From: Halorutilus salinus
GTDB taxonomy: Archaea > Halobacteriota > Halobacteria > Halobacteriales > Halorutilaceae
DNA length: 64,000 bases
Assembly: GCF_026242195.1 (NCBI RefSeq)
Contig: NZ_RKLV01000005.1
Span: forward strand, 62,001-126,000
Direction: 5' to 3'
Made by a program: the position numbers and the translations under genes. The notes beneath the pieces were generated by a model that saw nothing but the letters and a program-made list of their open reading frames with translations, did no database searches and had not been told where the DNA came from. How positions within the stretch are numbered: position 1 is the first letter of the stretch; each line of letters begins with the position of its first letter. This document shows, in pieces, positions 51,129 to 60,251 of the stretch.

Positions 51129-51623
51129 ATGAACGAGGAAAAGAGACGCGAACTCGTAGAGGTGCTCGCCGACGACGCCCGACGTTCGACCGACGACCTT
51201 GCGCGTATGCTTGACGCCTCCGCCGACGATGTGGAGAAGGAGATAGAGGCGCTTGAGGACGAAGGTGTGTTACGCGGCTATACCGCTGTCGTCGACTGGG
51301 AGGAGTTCGACGACGACCGTGCAGAGGCTTACGTCGAGGTCAACGTCTCACTCGACCGCGAGACAGACTACGTCGACATCGCCGACCGTATCGCGCGGTT
51401 TCCGGAGGTTACGTCGCTTACGCTCGTCAGCGGAAACTACGACTTCGGTCTCACCGTAGAGGCGGACTCCATGAACGACGTATCGGCGTTCGTTAGCGAG
51501 AAGGTCGCGCCTGTCCCTGAGATTACACAGACGGTTACGCATTTCGTGATGGACAAGTACAAGGAACGAGGCTTCGGTATGGGCGACGGCGACGACGATG
51601 AACGTCTCTCCGTATCGCCATGA
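51129..51623 (+). CDS. Lrp/AsnC-family transcription regulator
   Basis: The 164-residue protein has an N-terminal HTH (LVEVLADDARRSTDDLARMLDASADDVEKEIEALEDEGVLRGYTAVVDW, about 6-57). A C-terminal RAM domain (about 65-145) carries EAYVEVNVSL and VTSLTLVSGNYDFGLTVEA, which bind small amino-acid-like ligands. It overlaps the aminotransferase gene by 4 bases, so it probably controls that operon in response to an amino acid. Confidence 0.9.
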   Translation: MNEEKRRELVEVLADDARRSTDDLARMLDASADDVEKEIEALEDEGVLRGYTAVVDWEEFDDDRAEAYVEVNVSLDRETDYVDIADRIARFPEVTSLTLVSGNYDFGLTVEADSMNDVSAFVSEKVAPVPEITQTVTHFVMDKYKERGFGMGDGDDDERLSVSP

Positions 51624-52786
51624 AAGACGGCAACTGGAGCGGTGAGATAGCCGAGCGCGTACGGACGGTGCCACCGTCGGGTATACGACGTTTCTTCGAA
51701 CTCGCCGAGGAGCAGGAGGACGTGATCTCCCTCGGTGTCGGCGAACCCGACTTCTCCGCGCCGTGGGGCGCGCGCGAGGCGGGTATATCGTCGCTCGAAA
51801 CGGGGCGTACGTCGTACACGGCGAACCGTGGTAAACGCGAGCTACGCGAGGAGATAGCCCGCGACGTCCGCCGGTACGGTCTCGACTACTCGCCAGAGGA
51901 CGAGATAATCGTCACCACGGGTGTGAGCGAAGGCGTCGACCTCGCATTCCGTGCGCTGTTCGACCCCGGCGATACGGTCGCCGTCGCACAGCCCGCCTAC
52001 GTCTCGTACGAACCCGGTGTTACGTTCGCGGGCGCGGAGCCGCTTCCCGTACCGACGCGCGCCGAGGACGAGTTTAAGCTGACGTACGACGCTCTGAGGG
52101 ACGCGGGCGCGGGAGACGCCGACGGTCTGATCTACTGCTACCCCAACAACCCCACGGGTGCGGTCATGACGCGTGACGAACTCGGTGAGGTCGCTGAGTT
52201 CTGCCGTCAAAACGACCTCGTCGTTCTCGCCGACGAAGTCTACGCCGACCTGACGTACGAGAGTAAACACGCCTCGATAGCGACCCTCGACGGTATGCGT
52301 GAACGTACGGTGGTATTCAACGGCTTTTCGAAGGCGTACGCTATGACCGGAACGCGTCTCGGATACGCCCTCGGTCCGTCCGACGCCGTAGGCGCGATGA
52401 ACCGGATACATCAGTACACGATGCTCTCCGCGCCCACGACGGCGCAGTACATGGCTATCGAGGCTCTCCGGCGTTGCGCCGACGAAGTTGAGGAGATGCG
52501 ACAGGAGTACAACCGCCGGCGTAACCTCGTGCTTTCGCGCCTCGGCGAGATGGGTATCGACCCCTTCGAGGCGAAGGGCGCTTTCTACGTCTTCCCGCGC
52601 GTACCCGACGGCGACGACGAGACGTTCGCGGAGGAGCTTCTGAAACAGGAGGAGGTCGCCGTCGTTCCCGGACGCGTCTTCGGCGAAGGCGGCGAGGGAC
52701 ATCTGCGTATGTCGTACGCGACGGGTATGGACGAACTCAAGAAGGCGATGGATCGTATCGAGGGCTTCGTCGAGCGGAACTACTGA
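51620..52786 (+). CDS. PLP-dependent aminotransferase, class I
   Basis: The 388-residue protein is an aspartate aminotransferase-type enzyme of fold type I. It has SLGVGEPDF near the start, YCYPNNPTGAVM, LADEVYADLTYE, the PLP lysine in NGFSKAYAMTGTRLGY and HLRMSYATGMDEL at the end. Its amino donor cannot be read out; aromatic or aspartate-like is most common for this branch. It is coupled to the Lrp regulator. Confidence 0.9.
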   Translation: MKDGNWSGEIAERVRTVPPSGIRRFFELAEEQEDVISLGVGEPDFSAPWGAREAGISSLETGRTSYTANRGKRELREEIARDVRRYGLDYSPEDEIIVTTGVSEGVDLAFRALFDPGDTVAVAQPAYVSYEPGVTFAGAEPLPVPTRAEDEFKLTYDALRDAGAGDADGLIYCYPNNPTGAVMTRDELGEVAEFCRQNDLVVLADEVYADLTYESKHASIATLDGMRERTVVFNGFSKAYAMTGTRLGYALGPSDAVGAMNRIHQYTMLSAPTTAQYMAIEALRRCADEVEEMRQEYNRRRNLVLSRLGEMGIDPFEAKGAFYVFPRVPDGDDETFAEELLKQEEVAVVPGRVFGEGGEGHLRMSYATGMDELKKAMDRIEGFVERNY

Positions 52787-52794
52787 TTGAGCTA

Positions 52795-52814
52795 CACACG
52801 GCTAAAGCCGTGTG
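52795..52814. terminator. Strong hairpin between convergent genes
   Basis: CACACGGCT (52795-52803) and AGCCGTGTG (52806-52814) form a perfect 9-bp stem with a two-base spacer, shortly after the aminotransferase stop and before the end of the ABC operon. The likely role is transcription end for one or both genes. The form also resembles the end hairpins of IS200/IS605 elements. Confidence 0.5.
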
Positions 52815-52832
52815 GTCTCTCCTGTGTTTTCT

Positions 52833-53630
52833 CTAACGCCAGCTCCACCGCCCCCGTAGCTTACGGACGGTGAGATCGAGCGTAAAGCCGATTAAACCGA
52901 TGACTATCATGACAGCCGGAATCTCGGCGTAGCTAAACTGCTGGCGTGCGTTGAGTATGAAGTACCCCATGCCCGAGTTGACACCGAGGTACTCGGCGGG
53001 TACGAGGAGTATCCATAGCCATCCTATGGAGAGACGTAGACCCGTGATCATGTCGGGGATAACGCCGGGTATGACCACCTTACGTATCTTCGTCCGCGTC
53101 GTACCGCCGAGCGAGTCGGCGACCTTGAGCCAGTCGTCGTCCAACGTCTTGATGCCGTGCGCCGTGTTGAAGACGAGGGGCCAGACGCCGCCCATGAACA
53201 TGATGAAGATCGGTGCGGCGTGTCCCCCGCTCTCGAATGTTAGGAGCGCGACGGGGAACCACGCGACGGGCGATATCATACGTAGGAACTGGAACGAAAC
53301 CGACGACAGACGTTCGGCAACGTCGAAGTAGCCTACGAGGATACCGAGAGGAAGACCGACGACGAGCGAGAGGGCGAGCGCACCGGCGAAACGCGTCATG
53401 CTCGCACGGACGTGCTGTGTGTAGAACTCACCGTTCGTCAGAAGGTCGACGAGGGCGACGAACGCCTCCTGGGGCGCGAAGTTGGCGAGAACCCCCGTCG
53501 AGAAGTAGGTGAGTACGTACCAGACGCCGAGCGTCAGCGCTATCCCTACGAACGGTAGGAGACCGCGCGCCTCGGGTTCGGCGTCTATCCAGCCGTCAGA
53601 ACTCGACTGTTTCTTCCCTTTCGTAGCCAT
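52833..53630 (-). CDS. ABC importer permease (nitrate/sulfonate/taurine type)
   Basis: The 265-residue protein is a membrane permease of the NrtB/SsuC/TauC class with six helices and the coupling loop ADSLGGTTRTKIRKVVIPGVIPDMITGLRL (EAA motif, about 170-200). On the coding strand a GGAGGG lies about 7 bases before the ATG at 53630. This start is preferred over the ATG at 53636. The gene overlaps the binding protein gene by 35 bases. Confidence 0.88.
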   Translation of the reverse strand: MATKGKKQSSSDGWIDAEPEARGLLPFVGIALTLGVWYVLTYFSTGVLANFAPQEAFVALVDLLTNGEFYTQHVRASMTRFAGALALSLVVGLPLGILVGYFDVAERLSSVSFQFLRMISPVAWFPVALLTFESGGHAAPIFIMFMGGVWPLVFNTAHGIKTLDDDWLKVADSLGGTTRTKIRKVVIPGVIPDMITGLRLSIGWLWILLVPAEYLGVNSGMGYFILNARQQFSYAEIPAVMIVIGLIGFTLDLTVRKLRGRWSWR

Positions 53631-54885
53631 TCTCATCCCTCCCGAACTCAGACGGTCCGCCCGCGGCTTCGAGCGAGGAACGGACGGGCTCGTAGCTTAC
53701 GAGGTCGTCAGCCGCGAAGCCGGGTTCGACATCGTCGAGGAACGCCGCTTCGCCTTCGACCTCCGTCTCCTTGATACGTCGCACGAGTTCCTCCGTGTAC
53801 GACCTGTACGGGTACGGGTAGAAGCCTATACGTTCGCTGTCCCATTCGGGGTGTTGTATAGCCCCGTTTCCCTGTTCGGCTCCGTACTCTTCAAGCTCGT
53901 AATGGTTCATCGCGCGGTTTATCTGGTTCCGCGGGTAGTCGAGAAGACCCGACCCCTCGGCGGAGAGAAGCGTCGCCGCCTCCTCGCGGTTCGACCGTAT
54001 CCACGACTGCGCGCCGACGATCGAGTCCATCACCGAACGCGACCACTCCGGGTTGTTTTCGAGCGTCTCCTCACGCATCACGACGACACAGCACGCGTGC
54101 TGTCTCCAGACATCGCCCGTGAAACGGAGTATGTTCCCTCCGGATTCGAGTTCGCCTATGGCGTTGAAAGGCTCCGCGACTATGTAGCCGTCGGTGTTTC
54201 CGTTTGCGAGCGAAGCGGGCATGTCCGGCGGCGGCTGTACGACGAGAGAAACCTCGTCTTCCGCGGGTTCGGTACTGTCGAGGACGGGTGTAAGACCCTC
54301 GCGTCTTAGACCCATCTGGAGGACGACGTTGTGTATAGAGTACCAGAAAGGTACAGCGACCGTACCGCCGCCAAGGTCACCCCAGTCGTCGATGCCTTCA
54401 CGTACGGTGAGCGCGGAGCCGTCGGTGTGATCCCATGCGACGACCTGTACGTCTTCCTGTAGGTTGTAACGCATCCAGACCGTCATCGGCATAAGGAAAT
54501 GGGCGATGTTGACGCTACCGCCGAAGAACGCCTCGGCGAGTTCGCTCCATCCCCGGAAAAGGTCAGGCTCCTCGGCTTCGACGCCGTTGTCGGCGAAGTG
54601 GTCGTTGGCGTACGCCGTCAGGAGGGGCGACGCATCGGTTATAGGTATGTAGCCGACCTGCGCCGTCGGTGCGTCGCCGCCGCTACCCCCGTCTGCGGTG
54701 TCGTTTCCGCCGCCTCCAAGACAGCCTGAGACCGCACCCGCGCCACCGGTTGCGGCGAGCGAAGCCAGTCCGCTTTCCTTCATAAACTCCCGTCTCGATA
54801 CGCCTTCGCTACGTGCCTTCTCCGACGGATCCGTCCAGCCTCCGCCCGCAACAAGCCTTCTTGCGTCGTCTATGTCGTCAGTCAC
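53596..54885 (-). CDS. ABC importer substrate-binding lipoprotein (NrtA/SsuA type)
   Basis: The 429-residue protein has a Tat signal placed unusually far in (RRE at 31-33), a lipobox VSGC (Cys 55) and a Gly/Asp linker. The periplasmic binding fold starts with GYIPITDASPLLTAYANDHFADNGV. Other family marks are NIAHFLMPMTVWMRY, TVAVPFWYSIHNVVL and DGYIVAEPFNAIGE, as in nitrate/bicarbonate/alkanesulfonate binders. The substrate is not certain. It overlaps the ATPase gene by 8 bases. Confidence 0.88.
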   Translation of the reverse strand: MTDDIDDARRLVAGGGWTDPSEKARSEGVSRREFMKESGLASLAATGGAGAVSGCLGGGGNDTADGGSGGDAPTAQVGYIPITDASPLLTAYANDHFADNGVEAEEPDLFRGWSELAEAFFGGSVNIAHFLMPMTVWMRYNLQEDVQVVAWDHTDGSALTVREGIDDWGDLGGGTVAVPFWYSIHNVVLQMGLRREGLTPVLDSTEPAEDEVSLVVQPPPDMPASLANGNTDGYIVAEPFNAIGELESGGNILRFTGDVWRQHACCVVVMREETLENNPEWSRSVMDSIVGAQSWIRSNREEAATLLSAEGSGLLDYPRNQINRAMNHYELEEYGAEQGNGAIQHPEWDSERIGFYPYPYRSYTEELVRRIKETEVEGEAAFLDDVEPGFAADDLVSYEPVRSSLEAAGGPSEFGRDENGYEREETVEF

Positions 54886-55654
54886 CGTTCTCCTCCTCGA
54901 ACATCGTTAGTATCTCGCCTTTCTTCCGTGCGAAGCCGTCGCTGTCGCGGTTCTCGTTCCCGGCTGTCTGTATGAACCGACGTATACCCGCACCCTCTTC
55001 TCCCATGACAGCGACTCGGTCGCCGAGGTAGACAGCCTCCTCTATGTCGTGGGTTACGAAGACAGCCGTCATGCCTAACTTACCCATGAGACCGATAAGC
55101 TCGTCCTGTAGCTCCATCTTCGTCAGCGCGTCGAGGGCGCTGAAAGGCTCGTCCATGAGCAGAATCTCGGGGTCGTTGGCGAGCGTCCGTGCGAGCGATA
55201 CGCGTTGCGCCATACCGCCCGAAAGCTCAGCCGGCTTTGCGTCCGAGAACCCCTCCAAACCCACCATACGTAGAAGGTTGTCGACGCGGTCGCTATCGGC
55301 GGCTTCCCCACGTACCTCCGGACCGAAGCCAACGTTCCCTCTGACGGTACGCCACGGGTAGAGATGGGGGTCTTGGAAGACGACACCCCTTCTGTAGTCG
55401 GGTTCCTCGACGCGTTCACCGTCGAAGTAGACGCCGCCCTCCGTAGGCTCCTCCAAGCCGGCGAGTAGATGGAGGAGCGTCGTCTTCCCACAGCCGGAGG
55501 GACCGAGAAGACAGAGGAGTTCGCCGTCACGGACGTCTACGTCGAGATCCTCGAAGACGACCCTATCGCCGTACCTCTTGGTGAGGTCACGCGCCTCGAC
55601 TGCTGTTTCTCCACCGTTGTCCTCGGAAACCGTCTTCTCTCTCGCCCTCGACAT
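54878..55654 (-). CDS. ABC importer ATPase (SsuB/TauB/NrtD type)
   Basis: The 258-residue protein has Walker A GPSGCGKTT (51-59), Q-loop VVFQDPHLYPWRTV, signature LSGGMAQRVSLAR, Walker B ILLMDEPFSALD and H-loop VFVTHDIEEAV. These match the nitrate/sulfonate/taurine family. It is second in the operon, between two binding-protein genes. Confidence 0.92.
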   Translation of the reverse strand: MSRAREKTVSEDNGGETAVEARDLTKRYGDRVVFEDLDVDVRDGELLCLLGPSGCGKTTLLHLLAGLEEPTEGGVYFDGERVEEPDYRRGVVFQDPHLYPWRTVRGNVGFGPEVRGEAADSDRVDNLLRMVGLEGFSDAKPAELSGGMAQRVSLARTLANDPEILLMDEPFSALDALTKMELQDELIGLMGKLGMTAVFVTHDIEEAVYLGDRVAVMGEEGAGIRRFIQTAGNENRDSDGFARKKGEILTMFEEENGD

Positions 55655-55662
55655 ACTGTAAC

Positions 55663-56577
55663 TCAGTCGTCCGAAGGCTCCACCTTCTCGCCCTCGCCTT
55701 CAAGCGTGGGCACCTCGTCCTCTTCGCCGACGAAGCCCTTCTCTTCCATCCATTCGGTGGTGCTTTCGATACGTTCCTCGTCGGGCGAACGCACCGGTAG
55801 GAAGTTACGGAGTTCGAAGTCGTCACGTAGCTCGTCGAAGTTAACGTCCCCGAACGCGTCGGGGTCGCTCTCCGCCTCCTCTTCGAGAAGGTCGACGTAC
55901 CTACCGCGGTACTTGTCAAGGTTACCGTTTATCTCCTCAACGGCGCGGTTGAAGGCGCTCCTGAACGCCTCGACGCGTTCGGGATCGGGATCCTCGCGCG
56001 TGACGAGAGCCGCCCTGCACGGTCCTTCGTAGACCTCGTTGAGTTCCTCGTCGTACCTCCCAAGTGTTACGTAAGGTTCGAGTACGCCTATGGAGTCAAC
56101 ATCGCCCTGCTTGACGGCGTCGAAACGCTCCTCTGCGCTTCCTATATGCTCCAGAACTATCTCTTCCTCCTCGAAGCCCTCGTTTTCGAGCATCTCAGGG
56201 ATCGAGTAGAACGAGGTCGCGTACTTGTTGATACCTATCGAACGACCCTTGAGGTCGTCGAGCGTCTCTATCTCAGAGCCTTCGTGTGAGAAAAGGACGC
56301 GATCCCATTCGCTGTAAGAGCCGATTATCTCGCGTCCCGTCTCCGACGCTTCCTGTATCGCGTTCCATTCACAGACACCGTGTGTCTCTCCGTCGTCGTC
56401 GAGATCCTCCCACCAGTCCGTCTCGTACGCGTTCTCGCCGTCGAAGTCCTGCGTACCCGGCGCGAAGTAGTCGATGTCGGCGTCGTCGACGCCTTCTTCC
56501 TCAAAGTATCCGTTCTCCTCTGCTACTTCTTGTACGAGCTTCCATGTGAAGTACTCGTGCGCTATGTCAAGCGACAT
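55663..56577 (-). CDS. Substrate-binding-protein-like gene without signal peptide
   Basis: The 304-residue protein has the SsuA/NMT1-like fold (IAHEYFTWKLVQEVAEENGYFEEEGV, GRSIGINKYATSFYSIPEMLE, DSIGVLEPYVTLG). It starts directly at the fold, with no Tat or Sec signal and no lipobox, so it should stay in the cytosol. It lies 8 bases ahead of the ATPase gene and so is first in the importer operon. It could be an intracellular sensor or enzyme for the imported compound, or a binding protein that lost its signal. Confidence 0.8.
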   Translation of the reverse strand: MSLDIAHEYFTWKLVQEVAEENGYFEEEGVDDADIDYFAPGTQDFDGENAYETDWWEDLDDDGETHGVCEWNAIQEASETGREIIGSYSEWDRVLFSHEGSEIETLDDLKGRSIGINKYATSFYSIPEMLENEGFEEEEIVLEHIGSAEERFDAVKQGDVDSIGVLEPYVTLGRYDEELNEVYEGPCRAALVTREDPDPERVEAFRSAFNRAVEEINGNLDKYRGRYVDLLEEEAESDPDAFGDVNFDELRDDFELRNFLPVRSPDEERIESTTEWMEEKGFVGEEDEVPTLEGEGEKVEPSDD

Positions 56578-56663
56578 CTCGGCTTACCGTTGCACGGATA
56601 GGTGGTTAAGTACGGCGTTAGGGGCAATAATCGGGTTAGCGGCAAGTGTTGTGCGTACCCGCG

Positions 56664-57416
56664 TCACGTTCGCGCGCCCGAACGGCGCAGGAAGCCGTCG
56701 ATCCCCACACGTAGCACATGCGCCTGCTTGACACCGCCGAGGTATGCGTTCCTGTCGTCGCGTCCCGACGGTTCGGGATCGAGCGCGTCCTGAAGCCCGT
56801 CGCGCAGGTAGTACTGTCCCGACGCCGTGCGTTCGCTCAGACGGTAAGCGCGGTTGAACAGTCCGCCGTCGTATCCGTCGACTATCACGAGGTTTCCGTC
56901 GACGGTCCCCGTCGACTCGAAACGTTTTGCGTGTGCGTTCTCCGTATGGTCGCGTATACGTCGCCTCGCCTCATCACCGTCGAGAGGCTTGAAGTAGACT
57001 GTATCCTCGACGACGATGTAGCCGATAGCGTACCTGTGCAGACCGTCGGCGCCGTCCGAACGTAGCCCCGTGTAGAAGACGACCGCGTCGCCCTCTTCGA
57101 GTCTCGTGAGACGGTTTACGTACGCAGGACGGCGCTCGCCGTAAGTCAAGGCGTCGAAGTTGGGGTCGTGGTGTAGAGGAAAAGAGCCGATACCGTCGCC
57201 CGTCACGGCTTCGTCACCGCCGCCGGGGTGGACGGCGTCGAGGTACCCGGCGGCGGTGCCTTCGCGCGTCGGTATGTCGGCGTACGTCCGTGTCTCCGTC
57301 GTCGCGTCGCGCGCCTCCTCAGGTATAGGAACGTAGTCAAAGCCACCGTCGTCGTAGATACGTGGAACCGGTGAAACGTTCGTCGTATCCGCCGCGACCC
57401 CTGACAGGACTATCAT
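56664..57416 (-). CDS. Nmad3-family putative nucleotide-modification protein
   Basis: The 250-residue protein matches my memory of the Nmad3 family (nucleotide modification-associated domain 3): DDGGFDYVPIPEE early on, then FPLHHDPNFDALTYGE and GDAVVFYTGL, a strand-rich central part and a C-terminal YLGGVKQAHVL. The family was predicted in studies of modified DNA/RNA and conflict systems; no activity is known to me. Here it stands next to a small HTH gene, not with known modification genes. Confidence 0.65.
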   Translation of the reverse strand: MIVLSGVAADTTNVSPVPRIYDDGGFDYVPIPEEARDATTETRTYADIPTREGTAAGYLDAVHPGGGDEAVTGDGIGSFPLHHDPNFDALTYGERRPAYVNRLTRLEEGDAVVFYTGLRSDGADGLHRYAIGYIVVEDTVYFKPLDGDEARRRIRDHTENAHAKRFESTGTVDGNLVIVDGYDGGLFNRAYRLSERTASGQYYLRDGLQDALDPEPSGRDDRNAYLGGVKQAHVLRVGIDGFLRRSGART

Positions 57417-57440
57417 GCTTCATCTACCCCGTCACGTATA

Positions 57441-57680
57441 TCAAGGGTTACGGCTTCCGTTCATGCTATAGACGAAGCTTCCGCCTTCATCCGCCATCCG
57501 TACGTCGACAACGTCCACCTCAGCGAGACGTTTGAGCGCGTCCCTCGTCGTGCTCGGATGGAGACGCGCCGCCTCGCTCACCTCCTTCGCGCTCATCGCG
57601 CCCTCGTGCTCTATAACCTTGGCGACGAGCTTGGCGCTCGGCGGTAGATCGGCGAGTCCGTCGTCGGTGTCGTCCGGCAT
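57441..57680 (-). CDS. Small winged-helix protein
   Basis: The 79-residue protein is a single HTH: SAKLVAKVIEHEGAMSAKEVSEAARLHPSTTRDALKRLAEVDVVDVR, then a short wing (EGGSFVYSM). It resembles the MarR/TrmB-like DNA-binding domains of haloarchaea. It precedes the Nmad3 gene by 24 bases on the same strand and is divergent from the nitrite/sulfite reductase operon, which it could control. Confidence 0.75.
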   Translation of the reverse strand: MPDDTDDGLADLPPSAKLVAKVIEHEGAMSAKEVSEAARLHPSTTRDALKRLAEVDVVDVRMADEGGSFVYSMNGSRNP

Positions 57681-57831
57681 CCATCCCTACTTGTGTCGCT
57701 CAGGTAGTAAGCCTGTTTCAAGCGGCAAATATCGTGGCATGGGCAAGCATCTCCGGTAAAGCGTGCCTTGCCGGTTGGGCGAGCGTTGCCGGTCTCGTCC
57801 GTATTAAGATTCCCGCCTCCGTCTAAGACGT

Positions 57832-59478
57832 ATGGCTAGCACCGTCGAGGAATGGAAGAACGAGGAAGATCCGGTTGAGATCAAGGACAGAATACTCAAC
57901 GAGTACTCCGAGGAGGGTTTCGATGCCATCGAAGGTACCGAGGAGGATGACTCCGACGAGTTCGAACGTCTCAAATGGTACGGTCTTTACCAGCATAACG
58001 ACAACTCGCCCGAGTACTTCATGCACCGTGTCAAGATACCCAACGGTATACTGACCGCGGAGCAAGCGAAACGCGTCGGGAACGTCATCAAGGAGTACGC
58101 CGTCGCCGAGGAGGAAAACCCGCATTTCGGGCGCACCTTCTGCGACTTCACGACACGCCAGTGCATACAGATACACTGGGTCGATATACGCGACATAGAG
58201 GACATATGGGAAGAGTGGGACGACGTCGGACTTCCGACCGGAGCGACCGGCGCGTGCGGCGATGTCTTCCGTAACATAGTCGGATGTCCCGTCGCGGGCG
58301 TCGACGGCGATGAGGTCGTGGACGCGTCGGGACTCGTGGATGAGGTCGCCGAGTACTTCATGGAGTCCGATGACTTCACAAACCTTCCGCGTAAGTTCAA
58401 GGTCTCCATCGCAGGATGTAAGGAGGGATGCGGACAGGGCGAGATAAACGACCTCGGATTCCATCCCGCGACGAGGCAGATCGACGGCGAGACCGTCGAA
58501 GGGTTCAACCTCAAGGCTGGAGGCGGTCTCGGACGCGGCGGCATCATGGCTAAGGACGTCGACGTATTCGTGACTCCCGACGAACTCCCCGAGTTTACGC
58601 GCGCCGCCGCCGCCGTCTTCCGGGACGAGGGGAACCGCGAACAGCGTGCTCGCGCTCGTCTCCGGTACCTCATCGAGGAGAAAGGTATTGACTGGTTCGT
58701 CGGGGAGGTGAACGAAGAGACTGAGATCGAAGTACGTGGGGCGGGCGACGGCTTCCGCGACGAGGCGGAGTACAACACGGGCGCACATTACTGCGACCAC
58801 GTCGGTATTCACGAACAGAACGACGGACGTTACTACGCGGGCCTGCAGGTTATAACGGGACGGCTAAAGGCGGACTGGCTCGTCGAACTCGGGCGTCTCG
58901 CGGAGGAGTACGGCGACGGTACGCTCAGACTGACGCAGAGACAGAACGTCGTACTTACAGGAATCTACGAGGAAGACCTCGAGAGTTTCAAGAACGAACC
59001 CCTTCTTGACGATATACCCGCTGACCCGTCGCCGTTCCGGCGCGGCGCTATCTCGTGCACGGGAACCGAGTTCTGTAACCTTGCCCTCATAGAGACGAAG
59101 AACCGTATGGTCGACTGGGTAAACAGGCTCGAAGACTCCGTCGAACTCGACTCGCCTCTACGCGTCCATCTATCCGGATGTAACGCCTCATGCGCTCAGC
59201 CACAGATAGCCGACATAGGGTTTCAGGGGAGTAAGACGCGTAAGGACGGCGAGATAGTCGAGGCTGTCGATGTCGGTATAGGCGGTGGACTCGGCTCCGA
59301 CCCTGAGTTCATAGACTGGGTGGTTGAGGGTGTCGCGTGCGAGGACGCCGTTGAACTTGTCAGCAACATGATCGACGAGTACAGACGGGGAAGCGACGCC
59401 GACGAGACGTTCCGCGACTACGTCCGGCGCGTCGGAACCGACGAGGTGGCGGAGCGCGCACAGGAGGGCGTACCGTGA
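57832..59478 (+). CDS. Ferredoxin-dependent nitrite/sulfite reductase
   Basis: The enzyme reduces nitrite to ammonia or sulfite to sulfide by six electrons at a siroheme-4Fe-4S centre. The 548-residue protein has the cluster ligands CTGTEFC (Cys 409, 415) and CNASC (Cys 450, 454). A degenerate first-half repeat contains FTTRQCIQIHW and AGCKEGCGQGE. Nitrite versus sulfite cannot be decided from the motifs I can see. Downstream genes make siroheme. GTG of the CbiX gene overlaps its stop by 4 bases. Confidence 0.88.
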   Translation: MASTVEEWKNEEDPVEIKDRILNEYSEEGFDAIEGTEEDDSDEFERLKWYGLYQHNDNSPEYFMHRVKIPNGILTAEQAKRVGNVIKEYAVAEEENPHFGRTFCDFTTRQCIQIHWVDIRDIEDIWEEWDDVGLPTGATGACGDVFRNIVGCPVAGVDGDEVVDASGLVDEVAEYFMESDDFTNLPRKFKVSIAGCKEGCGQGEINDLGFHPATRQIDGETVEGFNLKAGGGLGRGGIMAKDVDVFVTPDELPEFTRAAAAVFRDEGNREQRARARLRYLIEEKGIDWFVGEVNEETEIEVRGAGDGFRDEAEYNTGAHYCDHVGIHEQNDGRYYAGLQVITGRLKADWLVELGRLAEEYGDGTLRLTQRQNVVLTGIYEEDLESFKNEPLLDDIPADPSPFRRGAISCTGTEFCNLALIETKNRMVDWVNRLEDSVELDSPLRVHLSGCNASCAQPQIADIGFQGSKTRKDGEIVEAVDVGIGGGLGSDPEFIDWVVEGVACEDAVELVSNMIDEYRRGSDADETFRDYVRRVGTDEVAERAQEGVP

Positions 59479-60251
59479 CCGCCGAATGCGAGGACTCCGT
59501 CATCATACTCGGTCACGGCTCCCACCTCAGTCCGCGTTCGAGTCAGCCCGTCCGTCGACACGCCGAGCGGTTGCGTGACCGCGCGGGTTTCGACGAGGTC
59601 AGGACGGCGTTCTGGAAGGAAGAACCGTCGTTCCGCGATGTCCTCCGCACCGTCGACGGCGACAAGGTCTACGCAGTACCCTTTTTTATGGCTGAAGGGT
59701 ACTTCGTCGACGAGGTGATACCGCGGGAGCTGTGCCTTCCGCAAGACCGTGTCGTCTACACAGAACCCGTCGGGACGCACCCTTCGATGACCGAAGTCAT
59801 CAAGGACAGGGCACACTCGGTCTATGAAGGCGGGAGTGACGAGGACGTTGCGCTCGCTGTCGTCGGACACGGAACCGACCGCAATCCTAAAAGCGCCGAG
59901 TCGGCGCTCAAACACGTCGAAAGGATACACGAGAACGGCGGGTTCGCCGAGGCGAAGGCGCTTTTCATGGATGAAGCGCCCTACATCGACGACGTAGCCG
60001 AACAGTTTGGGTCGGAAGAGGTCGTCGTCGTGCCTTTCTTCTCATCGGACGGATACCACACACAGGAAGACATACCTGACGACATGGGCATCGTCGACCG
60101 GGACGAGGACGACGGCTACGACGTCCCTGCCACGACGGAAGGAAAACGTGTCTGGTACACCGGCGCTGTCGGGACGGAGCCGGGTGTCGCAGACGTGATA
60201 GCCGAACGCGCCGAGGACGCGCGGGGACAGGTAGAAGGGGTGGTGGTGTGA
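59475..60251 (+). CDS. cbiX: Sirohydrochlorin chelatase, CbiX family
   Basis: CbiX/SirB enzymes insert iron or cobalt into sirohydrochlorin. The 258-residue protein has two related halves: GHGSHLSPRSSQPVRRHAE (13-31) and GHGTDRNPKSAESALKHVE (134-152), each with a metal-facing His. It is therefore the long two-domain form. In this operon iron insertion for siroheme is most likely. It starts with GTG, overlapping the reductase stop, and overlaps the next gene by 4 bases. Confidence 0.85.
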   Translation: MTAECEDSVIILGHGSHLSPRSSQPVRRHAERLRDRAGFDEVRTAFWKEEPSFRDVLRTVDGDKVYAVPFFMAEGYFVDEVIPRELCLPQDRVVYTEPVGTHPSMTEVIKDRAHSVYEGGSDEDVALAVVGHGTDRNPKSAESALKHVERIHENGGFAEAKALFMDEAPYIDDVAEQFGSEEVVVVPFFSSDGYHTQEDIPDDMGIVDRDEDDGYDVPATTEGKRVWYTGAVGTEPGVADVIAERAEDARGQVEGVVV

